This document shows, piece by piece, positions 1 to 6,047 of a DNA stretch of 7,561 nt; the stretch's first letter is position 1; each line of letters opens with the position of its first letter. The stretch lies in NCBI GenBank assembly GCA_903923345.1, contig CAIXXI010000456.1:1-7561 (forward strand), given 5' to 3'. The DNA is from an uncultured Burkholderiales bacterium (GTDB taxonomy: Bacteria > Pseudomonadota > Gammaproteobacteria > Burkholderiales > Burkholderiaceae_E). The translations under genes and the position numbers were made by a program. Below the pieces are notes generated by a model that was given only the letters and a program-made list of their open reading frames with translations, was not told where the DNA came from and did no database searches.

Positions 1-102
1 AACCCCGGCAAGGCGATTCCGACGCTGTCGCGCTGTGCCGAGTACGGAAAGATGCACGTCCATGCAGGGCGGATCGCCTTTCCCGACCTGCCGCGTTTCT
101 GA
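1..102 (+). CDS. glcD: Glycolate oxidase FAD-linked subunit GlcD, C-terminal end (partial)
   Basis: Only the last 33 codons are in the window, read in frame from base 1 to a TGA at 100-102. The peptide begins NPGKAIPTLSRCAEYGKMHV and ends in FPDLPRF. The NPGK(A/V)xPTxxRCAE(Y/F)G...HVHxG pattern is the conserved C-terminus of GlcD, the FAD-containing catalytic subunit of glycolate dehydrogenase, which oxidises glycolate (and often D-lactate) to glyoxylate. The FAD-binding and substrate domains lie upstream, outside the window. The assignment is strengthened by glcE and glcF following in the same direction, with glcE starting 41 nt after the stop. An alternative is another FAD-linked oxidase of the GlcD/D-lactate dehydrogenase family, but the complete glcDEF order makes GlcD by far the best reading. 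Confidence 0.93.
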   Translation, partial: NPGKAIPTLSRCAEYGKMHVHAGRIAFPDLPRF

Positions 103-143
103 GATCGTCGAGCCTGCATCCGACGCACTTCCGATAGAACCTG

Positions 144-1265
144 ATGTCTGCTGATTTCGCCCCCATCGTCACGGCTGCGAACGACCCTTCCGGGATGGCG
201 CTGGCTTCGATCCGTGATTGCGTGCGTGCCGCCGACGCGGATCGCACGCGCCTGTACCTGCGGGGCGGCGACACCAAAGCCTTTTACGGACAGCCGTCCA
301 ACGGCGAGCCGCTTGATCTGCGCCCTTATGCCGGCATCGTCGAATACGAGCCGACCGAGCTGGTGATCACCGCGCGCTGTGGCACGCCCCTGGCCGAACT
401 GGAATCGGCGCTCGCGCAGCGCCAGCAGTGCCTGGCCTTCGAGCCGCCGCATTTCGGCAGCGCAGCCACGGTGGGCGGCATGGTGGCTGCCGGTCTGTCC
501 GGGCCGCGTCGGGCCAGTGCCGGCGCGGTGCGCGATTTCGTGCTGGGCGCGGTGCTGATGACCGCCTCGGGGGAACTGCTGCACTTCGGCGGACAGGTGA
601 TGAAGAACGTCGCTGGTTATGACGCCTCGCGTCTGCTCGCCGGTTCGATGGGCATTCTCGGACCCATCGTGCAGGTCTCGCTCAAGGTTCTGCCGATGCC
701 GGCTGCCGAGACCAGTCTGTCGATCTCGATGGGTCTGCGCGATGCGCTGGTCCAAATGAACGAATGGGGCGGCCAGCCCTTGCCGATCTCGGCAACCTCA
801 TGGGCCGGGGCACACCTTCGGGTGCGGCTGTCCGGCGCGGCAGCTGCCGTGCAGGCAGCCGTGCAGCGCATGGTGTCTCAGCAGGGCGCCCAGGTCCTCG
901 ACGCAGAAGAGGCCCTTGCGCACTGGGCTGCGCTGCGTGAACACACCGATGCTTTTTTCGATGGCGATGAGCCGCTGTGGCGACTGTCCGTGCCATCGAC
1001 CGCAGCCATCTTCGAATTTCCCGGCCGCCAGCTGGTGGAGTGGGGCGGCGCGCTGCGCTGGTTCAAGACCCACGCGGCACCGGATCTGGTGCGTCAGGCA
1101 GCGGCCACCGTGGGTGGCAGCGCCACGCTGTTTCGCGCACGCGACCGTTCGATCGCTGTCTTCGATACCTTGCCTGCACCTCTGCTCGAGTTGAACCGCC
1201 GCATCAAGCGCGAGTTCGATCCGCGCGGCATCTTCAATCCCGGTCGCCTGGTGGCCGGGCTGTGA
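144..1265 (+). CDS. glcE: Glycolate oxidase FAD-binding subunit GlcE
   Basis: This 373-residue protein is the GlcE subunit, which pairs with GlcD and GlcF in the glycolate dehydrogenase complex feeding electrons to the respiratory chain. An FAD-binding type 4 (PCMH-like) fold is visible: RGGDTK at residues 40-45, a glycine-rich stretch SAATVGGMVAAGLSGPRR at about 106-123, and MKNVAGYDASRLLAGSMG at about 153-170, a hallmark of GlcE. The C-terminus has the family-typical REFDPRGIFNPGR segment (about 356-368). No signal peptide or membrane helix is evident, so it is cytoplasmic and probably membrane-associated through the complex. The ATG at 144 has only a weak Shine-Dalgarno, but the hydrophilic N-terminus fits the family and no better start was found. 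It lies 41 nt after glcD and 22 nt before glcF, clearly one operon. GlcE resembles a shortened GlcD, but its length and the KNVAGYD motif favour GlcE. Confidence 0.95.
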   Translation: MSADFAPIVTAANDPSGMALASIRDCVRAADADRTRLYLRGGDTKAFYGQPSNGEPLDLRPYAGIVEYEPTELVITARCGTPLAELESALAQRQQCLAFEPPHFGSAATVGGMVAAGLSGPRRASAGAVRDFVLGAVLMTASGELLHFGGQVMKNVAGYDASRLLAGSMGILGPIVQVSLKVLPMPAAETSLSISMGLRDALVQMNEWGGQPLPISATSWAGAHLRVRLSGAAAAVQAAVQRMVSQQGAQVLDAEEALAHWAALREHTDAFFDGDEPLWRLSVPSTAAIFEFPGRQLVEWGGALRWFKTHAAPDLVRQAAATVGGSATLFRARDRSIAVFDTLPAPLLELNRRIKREFDPRGIFNPGRLVAGL

Positions 1266-1274
1266 TGCGCGATT

Positions 1275-1280
1275 GAAGGA
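1275..1280 (+). promoter_or_regulatory. Ribosome binding site of glcF
   Basis: GAAGGA sits 7 nt upstream of the ATG at 1288, a near-ideal Shine-Dalgarno sequence in the 22-nt gap after glcE. It fixes the start of glcF, and it is much better than the sites in front of glcE or the ligase-like gene at 2597. Confidence 0.7.
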
Positions 1281-1287
1281 TTTCTGA

Positions 1288-2589
1288 ATGGAGACCCATC
1301 TCGCCGATTGGCTGCGCGACACGCCCAAGGGCCAGGAGGCCGAGGCGATTTTGCGCTCGTGCGTGCACTGCGGGTTTTGCACCGCGACCTGCCCGACCTA
1401 TCAATTGCTGGGCGACGAACTCGACGGCCCGCGCGGGCGCATCTACCTGATCAAGCAGGTCATGGAGGGTGTCACACCCACCCGCGAGACCCAGCAGCAC
1501 CTGGACCGCTGCCTGACCTGCCGCAACTGCGAGAGCACCTGCCCGTCGGGCGTGCGCTATGGGCATCTGGTGGACATCGGTCGTGAGCTGGTCGATCAGC
1601 AGGTCGAGCGGCCGCGTGCTGAGCAGCTGATGCGCCAGGCCCTGCGCGAAGGGCTGACCCGCCGTGCGCTTTTCGATCCGGCGATGCGGATTGGGCAAGC
1701 GGTCAGGCCGCTGCTGCCGGCATCGATCCGGGCCAAGGTGCCGCAGCGTCGCGATCCCGGACGCTCGCCCTCGCAGGTTCACGCGCGCAAGGTGCTGATG
1801 CTCGATGGCTGCGTGCAACCGGCGATGAGTCCGGGCATCGATGCCGCAACCGCACGCGTGCTCGATGCGCTGGGCATCCAGGCCGTCGTGGCCGTGCGCT
1901 CGGGGTGTTGTGGTGCGATCCGCCATCATCTGGGCGACCCCGATGGCGCGCGCGATGACGCCCGCCGCAACATCGATGCCTGGTGGCCCTGGATCGAAGG
2001 CAGTGCGGTGTCTCGCACCGACGGGGGCGCACTGGCGGCGGCCCGCGGACAGGGTGTGGAGGCGATCGTGATCAATGCCTCGGGCTGCGGTGCGATGTTG
2101 AAGGACTATGCCCATCTGCTGCGCGACGATCCGGCCTATGCCGACAAGGCCCGGCGTGTGGTGGAGCTGACCCGCGATCTGTCCGAATATCTGGCGGCCC
2201 AGCGCGAGACCCTGCTGGCCCTGCGGGCCTCGCGCCGTGGCGGCGTAGCCAATGGGACAGCGGCGCGCGTGAGTTTTCATCCGCCCTGCACCTTGCAGCA
2301 CGGGCAACAGATCCGGGGCGTGGTTGAAGACCTGCTCAGTGCCTGCGGTGCCCAGCTCGTCCCGTTTGCCGAATCGCATCTGTGCTGCGGCTCGGCCGGC
2401 ACGTATTCGGTGATGCAGGCTGGCCTGTCGACCCAACTGCGCGACCGCAAGCTGGGCCATCTGCAGAATGCCCAGCCGCACATGATCCTGTCGGCCAACA
2501 TCGGCTGCATCACCCACCTGCAGTCGGGCACCGAGCTGCCTGTGCGGCACTGGATCGAGTGGGTGGATCAATCGCTCGGCACGGCCTGA
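1288..2589 (+). CDS. glcF: Glycolate oxidase iron-sulfur subunit GlcF
   Basis: This 433-residue protein is the iron-sulfur subunit that carries electrons from the GlcD/GlcE flavins toward the quinone pool. Two ferredoxin-type 4Fe-4S motifs are complete: CVHCGFCTATCP (Cys 25, 28, 31, 35) and CLTCRNCESTCP (Cys 75, 78, 81, 85). Two cysteine-rich CCG domains follow, as in heterodisulfide-reductase-like proteins: Cys175 with Cys207-Cys208 and a later Cys267, then Cys334 with Cys366-Cys367 and a later Cys407. No expected cysteine is missing. No membrane helix is seen, so it is a peripheral protein. It is somewhat longer than the roughly 407 residues I recall for E. coli GlcF. The extra length seems to lie at about residues 238-256 (before INASGCG) and 311-325, both Ala/Gly/Arg-rich and probably surface loops. 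The start is supported by the GAAGGA site. A polysaccharide gene starts only 7 nt after its stop. Confidence 0.96.
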   Translation: METHLADWLRDTPKGQEAEAILRSCVHCGFCTATCPTYQLLGDELDGPRGRIYLIKQVMEGVTPTRETQQHLDRCLTCRNCESTCPSGVRYGHLVDIGRELVDQQVERPRAEQLMRQALREGLTRRALFDPAMRIGQAVRPLLPASIRAKVPQRRDPGRSPSQVHARKVLMLDGCVQPAMSPGIDAATARVLDALGIQAVVAVRSGCCGAIRHHLGDPDGARDDARRNIDAWWPWIEGSAVSRTDGGALAAARGQGVEAIVINASGCGAMLKDYAHLLRDDPAYADKARRVVELTRDLSEYLAAQRETLLALRASRRGGVANGTAARVSFHPPCTLQHGQQIRGVVEDLLSACGAQLVPFAESHLCCGSAGTYSVMQAGLSTQLRDRKLGHLQNAQPHMILSANIGCITHLQSGTELPVRHWIEWVDQSLGTA

Positions 2590-2596
2590 CCACGAC

Positions 2597-3853
2597 GTGC
2601 TGCAGTCTCACGCGAGGCCCCGCGAGCCGTTCGACCGTCTGGCTCGGGGCAGCCTCATGGGTGCAGTGCTCTTCTTGCCCCTGGGCCTGACACCCACCCT
2701 CATCTGCCTGTATGTCTGCCTGCTGCTGTGGCTGATGGCAGGCGGTTTCCGGACGCGCTTCGAGGTGATCAAGGACAGTCCGCTGGCCTGGGCAACCCTG
2801 ATGCTTGTTGTCCTGATGCTGCTGGGCGCGATCTATTCCAATGCCCCGGCTGCCGATATCAAGCTGGCACTGAGCAAGAACCTCAAGCTGCTGCTGTTCC
2901 TGGTGGCCCTGTCATTGCTTGATCAGCGCATCTGGGTCGAGCGCTCGCTGAACCTCTTCACCGCATCGATGCTGCTGGTCCTGGTGTTGTCGCTGCTGAG
3001 TGTGTGGATCACGATTCCTGGGTTGAGGGCCGGCCTGGTCCCTTCAGGTACCGCTGACGGACTTGTTCGAGATCATGTGGTTTTCAAGGACCACATCATC
3101 CAGAACCTGATGATGACGCTGCTGGTGCTGATCGCAGCGCTGCGGGCGATCGGCGCGGAGCGTCCGCGCCAGCGGCTGTTCTGGTCAGCGGTCGTGCTGC
3201 TGGCGGCCTTTGATGTGCTGTTCCTGGTCCACGGGCGAACCGGCCACCTGACGGTGATTGCCGTCCTGATCCTGGTCAGTCTGGTGAACCTGCCGGCTCG
3301 CTTCCGGCTTGTGGCGATCGGCGCCATCGCAAGCCTGGTCGTCGGGGCGTATGGGTTCATGCCGGAAATTCGGGGCAGGGTCGATCAGGCGATCGCCGCG
3401 CTGCAGACCATCGGCGAGCAGGACACCTCGCCGGTTGGGCAGCGCTTCGAGTTCTATCGGGTCACACTCGAATTGATCCGGGATCGGCCCTGGCTGGGCT
3501 GGGGCACCGGGTCCTACCGGACCGAGTTCTGCCGGGCAGTCGATTCCGCCCAGTGGTGCGGGTTCGGAGGCTTTCATCCGCACAATCAGTTCCTGCTCTA
3601 TGGCATCCAGATCGGCGTCATCGGCATCCTGGCGTTCGCCTGGTATGTCTGTACGCCCTTGATCGGGTCCATGCACCTGCCCACCCGAACGCGCACCCTG
3701 GTGTGGGGCATGACGCTCATGCTCTTCATCGATGCGCTGTTCAACGTGCCGCACTTCTTTGCCAACGAGGCGCACTTCTTCATCCTGATGCTGGCCACGA
3801 TACATGCCGCTGCGCGGCTTGCCCGACCGTCCGGGAGCGAATGCGGTGTCTGA
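2597..3853 (+). CDS. O-antigen ligase/polymerase-family membrane protein (Wzy_C domain)
   Basis: This 418-residue polytopic inner-membrane protein has about ten hydrophobic segments, for example near residues 22-48, 63-80, 97-108, 120-140, 168-184, 195-211, 217-231, 237-254, 334-352 and 367-381. It matches the O-antigen ligase/polymerase (Wzy_C) pattern: HGRTGHL at 212-218, then a large periplasmic-type loop with GQRFEFYRVTLELI (281-294) and RPWLGWGTGSY (297-307), then HPHNQFLLYGIQIGVIGI (327-344). Such proteins either transfer undecaprenyl-linked glycan to lipid A-core (WaaL) or polymerise repeat units (Wzy). Sequence alone does not separate the two, so no gene symbol is given. The GTG at 2597 is 7 nt after the glcF stop and has no clear Shine-Dalgarno, so translational coupling is likely. 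An ATG at 2657 (residue 21), just before the first helix, is an alternative start. Two glycosyltransferase genes follow, supporting a surface-glycan role. Confidence 0.82.
   Translation: MLQSHARPREPFDRLARGSLMGAVLFLPLGLTPTLICLYVCLLLWLMAGGFRTRFEVIKDSPLAWATLMLVVLMLLGAIYSNAPAADIKLALSKNLKLLLFLVALSLLDQRIWVERSLNLFTASMLLVLVLSLLSVWITIPGLRAGLVPSGTADGLVRDHVVFKDHIIQNLMMTLLVLIAALRAIGAERPRQRLFWSAVVLLAAFDVLFLVHGRTGHLTVIAVLILVSLVNLPARFRLVAIGAIASLVVGAYGFMPEIRGRVDQAIAALQTIGEQDTSPVGQRFEFYRVTLELIRDRPWLGWGTGSYRTEFCRAVDSAQWCGFGGFHPHNQFLLYGIQIGVIGILAFAWYVCTPLIGSMHLPTRTRTLVWGMTLMLFIDALFNVPHFFANEAHFFILMLATIHAAARLARPSGSECGV
3833..3837 (+). promoter_or_regulatory. Ribosome binding site deciding the start of the GT2 gene
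   Basis: GGGAG lies 8 nt before a GTG at 3846, inside the end of the upstream ligase-like gene. It argues for GTG 3846 over the in-frame ATG at 3804, which would overlap the upstream gene by 50 bp and adds 14 residues that look unlike a GT2 N-terminus. Confidence 0.5.
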
Positions 3854-4736
3854 GCCTGCGCCGGCCGGTGACGGCCCATTGGTCAGGCTCGGGCGAGACG
3901 ATGTCTGCATCATCGTGGTCACCTTCAACAGCCGGCATTGCATCGATCGAATCGCCCCCGTACTTGCCGAGTTCAGGCATGTCATCGTGGTCGACAACGC
4001 CAGTGAGGACGACACCCGTGAATGTGTTCGGGCGGCGTTGCCGAATGCCGAACTGATCGCCAGCCCGGTCAACCTCGGATTCGGTGCGGCCAATAACCTC
4101 GCTTTGAACCGGACGCGCACGCGCTATGCGTTGCTGATGAATCCGGATTGCCTGCCCACCGCGGCCTGCATCGACACCTTGCTCGAGGCGGCCGATCGGT
4201 TTCCCGAGGCCGCAATGCTGGCGCCGCAACTGCAGCGCGATGCGGATGCGCTGGAGATCAGCTATCGCTGGCCCTCCAGCCTGTGGCGATCCCGGGGGCC
4301 GGGTGCCGATGGGCCCTGCTGCGTGGGTTTCGTCAGCGGAGCGGCCATGCTGCTGAACCATCGCATCATGCAGGAGGTGGGTTTTTTCGATGAAGACTTC
4401 TTCCTCTACTACGAGGATGAAGATTTGTGCCTGCGCACGTTTCGGGCGCACAAGGCGATCATCGTGGTGCCCTCGGCACGGCTGATTCATCTGTCCCGAA
4501 GCTCCTCACGCGGCGGTGCGCCCTTGCGCGTCGAATACCTTCGGGGCTTTCACCATGCCCAGTCCAAGATCCTGTTTGCGACCAAACACCATGGACCTCG
4601 TCAGGCTCGCGCACTGCGCACCAGGACGCTGGCGCTGGCCTGGCTGTCGCTGATTCCGCGTCTCATGCTCCCGTCACCACGGCATCTCAGCCGTCTGCTG
4701 GGTCGGATCGCCGGTTTACATCGGATCCACTCATGA
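3846..4736 (+). CDS. Family 2 glycosyltransferase, rhamnosyltransferase-like (WbbL type)
   Basis: From GTG 3846 the protein has 296 residues and is a cytoplasmic inverting GT-A glycosyltransferase. Motifs in order are VVTFNS (24-29, start of the nucleotide-sugar fold), VVDNASEDDT (48-57), NLGFGAANN (76-84), LLMNPDC (96-102, the NPD version of the metal-binding DXD motif), FVSGAAMLL (162-170) and FFDEDFFLYYEDEDLCLR (180-197), which holds the ED-type catalytic acidic residues. This set is typical of the WbbL/RfbF group, often dTDP-rhamnose dependent, but donor and acceptor cannot be read from sequence. A basic, partly hydrophobic tail (about 257-296) may help membrane association. The gene overlaps the ligase-like gene by 8 bp and shares an ATGA overlap with the next glycosyltransferase, so the three are probably translationally coupled. 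The in-frame ATG at 3804 is an alternative start giving 310 residues. Confidence 0.88.
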   Translation: MSEPAPAGDGPLVRLGRDDVCIIVVTFNSRHCIDRIAPVLAEFRHVIVVDNASEDDTRECVRAALPNAELIASPVNLGFGAANNLALNRTRTRYALLMNPDCLPTAACIDTLLEAADRFPEAAMLAPQLQRDADALEISYRWPSSLWRSRGPGADGPCCVGFVSGAAMLLNHRIMQEVGFFDEDFFLYYEDEDLCLRTFRAHKAIIVVPSARLIHLSRSSSRGGAPLRVEYLRGFHHAQSKILFATKHHGPRQARALRTRTLALAWLSLIPRLMLPSPRHLSRLLGRIAGLHRIHS

Positions 4737-5575
4737 CGCTTCACATCCAAAATCAAGAAGCCATGAGCGATTCGCGATCCGACTCAAACCTGATCTCAAC
4801 GATGTGGTTCGATGGTCCGCTGAGGCTGGTCGACCGCATGTGCCTGACCTCGATGGTTGCGCAGGGCATGCAGGTGAATCTCTATACCTATGGCGATGTC
4901 CCCAATGCGCCGGCCGGGGTCAGCGTGCTGGATGGCCGGGCCATTCTCGATCCGGCGGTGCGCGACCGCCTGATTCCGATCGCCCGGAAAGAGCAGGCCA
5001 GCTGGCTGCCGACCAGCCAGTTCAGTGATTTCTTCCGGATCTTTTTGCAACAGCAGTCGGCGGGTCTGTGGCTGGACACCGATGTGCTGCTGTTCAGGCC
5101 GTTTCGATACCGAACCGATCAGACCTACTTCGCCAAGGAGGACTCGGTCCGAATCGGTTCACCGGTCTGGCATCTGCCTGCCGGACATCCGATCATTGGC
5201 GAATATGAGTCGCTGCTGCGGCAGGACACGCTGATGCCGAACTGGCTGGGCTTGCGCCGGGGCGTGCTCAAGCCACTGGCCTACAGGCTGAGGGGCCAGG
5301 CGTTCTCACCCCCCGATCTCGGGATCACGCTCTACGGCAATGACGGGTTCACCCGCCTGGCGAAGCGGCATCGCTGCTACAACCAGGCCCTGCCCAAGCA
5401 CACCTATTACCGATGGGCCGGGGCTGAAAATCGCAAGGTCTTCGAAAAAAATGATTTTTTTCCATTTTTGAAAGACCCGCGCCACATCGGGTTGCACATT
5501 CACAAGAAGGCCTTCGCAACTGACATTCCGGTGCCCGGGAGCCTGTGGGCGTGGATGATGCAGCACTATCGCTGA
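4733..5575 (+). CDS. DXD-type glycosyltransferase (GT32 / Gly_transf_sug-like)
   Basis: This 280-residue protein resembles retaining glycosyltransferases with the sugar-binding DXD region found in capsule and LPS outer-core enzymes. FSDFFRIFL (97-105) is followed by SAGLWLDTDVLLFRPF (109-124), where Asp115-Thr-Asp117 is the metal and nucleotide-sugar binding DXD motif. PPDLGITLYGNDGFTRLA (193-210) corresponds in position to the GP...T segment of the family, and HIGLHIHKKAF (251-261) to the C-terminal histidine segment. No membrane helix or signal peptide is present. The ATG at 4733 overlaps the upstream TGA as ATGA, which makes it the preferred start. The reading frame stays open upstream to 4427, but that stretch lies inside the GT2 gene and looks like out-of-frame translation. 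ATG 4763 is another possible start. Oddly, codons near 5445-5469 contain A7, T7 and T5 runs unlike the GC-rich surroundings. Donor sugar unknown. Confidence 0.8.
   Translation: MTLHIQNQEAMSDSRSDSNLISTMWFDGPLRLVDRMCLTSMVAQGMQVNLYTYGDVPNAPAGVSVLDGRAILDPAVRDRLIPIARKEQASWLPTSQFSDFFRIFLQQQSAGLWLDTDVLLFRPFRYRTDQTYFAKEDSVRIGSPVWHLPAGHPIIGEYESLLRQDTLMPNWLGLRRGVLKPLAYRLRGQAFSPPDLGITLYGNDGFTRLAKRHRCYNQALPKHTYYRWAGAENRKVFEKNDFFPFLKDPRHIGLHIHKKAFATDIPVPGSLWAWMMQHYR
5445..5469 (+). repeat. Homopolymer cluster A7-T7-T5 inside the glycosyltransferase gene
   Basis: Seven A (5445-5451), seven T (5455-5461) and five T (5465-5469) occur within 25 bases of an otherwise GC-rich gene. They encode the EKNDFFPFLK segment of the DXD glycosyltransferase, roughly residues 238-247. 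The A7 and T7 runs are self-complementary around TGA and could slip during replication or transcription. Confidence 0.75.
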
Positions 5576-5587
5576 CCCTCGGGTCAG
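5572..5587 (+). terminator. Hairpin overlapping the stop codon of the DXD glycosyltransferase
   Basis: CTGACCC (5572-5578) can pair with GGGTCAG (5581-5587), effectively a 6-bp stem with a 4-nt loop. The TGA stop codon (5573-5575) lies in the left arm. There is no T-run downstream, so it is at best a weak terminator or a 3'-end stabilising structure. A second hairpin follows 6 nt later. Confidence 0.35.
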
Positions 5588-5593
5588 TTGGAT

Positions 5594-5607
5594 TGCCCGA
5601 GCGGGCA
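5594..5607 (+). terminator. Second weak hairpin after the polysaccharide genes
   Basis: TGCCCG (5594-5599) pairs with CGGGCA (5602-5607), and the GC-rich stem is followed by TGTCAATTT. With the preceding hairpin it could end the transcript covering the polysaccharide genes, but it lacks a proper T-tract and its tight loop would need to open by one pair. Confidence 0.3.
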
Positions 5608-5656
5608 TGTCAATTTACAGAGTGGTCAATTTTCCGACATGCATGTCGTTTAGGAT
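5605..5656 (+). promoter_or_regulatory. Candidate promoter/operator region before the small membrane protein gene
   Basis: This short AT-richer island contains a perfect 14-bp palindrome CGACATGCATGTCG (5635-5648). The 7-mer GCATGTC occurs at 5605-5611 and 5641-5647, and its complement GACATGC at 5636-5642. GTCAATTT is directly repeated at 5609-5616 and 5625-5632, 16 bp apart. TTTACA (5614-5619) resembles a -35 box but has no good -10 partner at 17 bp. TAGGAT (5651-5656) resembles a -10 box with only a poor -35 at the right distance. The symmetry suggests binding by a dimeric regulator acting on the gene at 5690, but no regulator can be named. Confidence 0.35.
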
Positions 5657-5689
5657 GCGGGCTCTCTGGCGTTTTATCCGAACTGATCC

Positions 5690-6034
5690 ATGAACTCCAT
5701 CGTGTCGCGGCGACTGCCGCGGTCAAGTCTGCGTCTGGCCAAAATCGGCGGACCGTCGGCCCTGATCGTGCTGCTGATCGTGCTGATCCTTCATGCAGCA
5801 CTGGTGCTGGGCGATGCACTTGAGGGTCCGCGCTGGTTTGCATTGCTCGAATGCATGGCGGCACTCTTGATCGGACTCAAGGGCCTGCGGGAGCTGGCAT
5901 CAGGAGAGGAGTCGCAGTCGGATGTGGCGTCGTTCGATCCGGTTGCAGTGCCGATGGCCCGTCTGGCCAGTCTGTCTTCCGAGCCGCAGGCTGCGCGTGG
6001 GGCGGTCGATTCAACTCAGGGTGCCCGGTCCTGA
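5690..6034 (+). CDS. Small two-helix membrane protein, function unknown
   Basis: I do not recognise a family for this 114-residue protein. It has a basic N-terminus (RRLPRSSLRLAK, 7-18), a strong hydrophobic helix at about 23-40 (SALIVLLIVLILHAALVL) and a second at about 49-64 separated by a short GDALEGPR turn, which predicts an inner-membrane hairpin. Residues 70-114 form a polar Ser/Ala/Glu-rich tail that looks disordered and is probably cytoplasmic by the positive-inside rule. The ATG at 5690 has no convincing Shine-Dalgarno, so the start is uncertain, but the open frame, basic start and helix pattern look like a real gene. It stands 114 nt after the glycosyltransferase, behind its own candidate promoter region. 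It converges on the lipoprotein gene, with 13 nt between stop codons. A role in envelope biogenesis would be a guess from position only. Confidence 0.6.
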   Translation: MNSIVSRRLPRSSLRLAKIGGPSALIVLLIVLILHAALVLGDALEGPRWFALLECMAALLIGLKGLRELASGEESQSDVASFDPVAVPMARLASLSSEPQAARGAVDSTQGARS

Positions 6035-6047
6035 GACGGCAAGCTTT

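Noticed and set aside
1234..2571. A 445-codon open frame on the minus strand opposite glcF.
   Set aside because: It is antisense to an unmistakable glcF, has Arg/Ala/His-rich composition typical of frames opposite GC-rich genes, and shows no domain.
3185..4120. A 311-codon minus-strand open frame opposite the ligase and GT2 genes, plus a similar 236-codon frame at 3780-4490.
   Set aside because: Both lie opposite genes with clear family motifs, lack any recognisable domain or ribosome binding site, and span a gene boundary.
4427..4732. N-terminal extension of the DXD glycosyltransferase by 102 residues.
   Set aside because: It lies wholly within the GT2 gene in another frame, reads as random Arg/Pro/Ser-rich peptide, and the ATGA overlap at 4733 gives a natural start.
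5545..5823. Plus-strand 92-codon frame bridging the glycosyltransferase end and the small membrane protein gene.
   Set aside because: It overlaps both genes in another frame and crosses the structured intergenic gap; the frame starting at 5690 has the membrane-helix pattern of a real protein.
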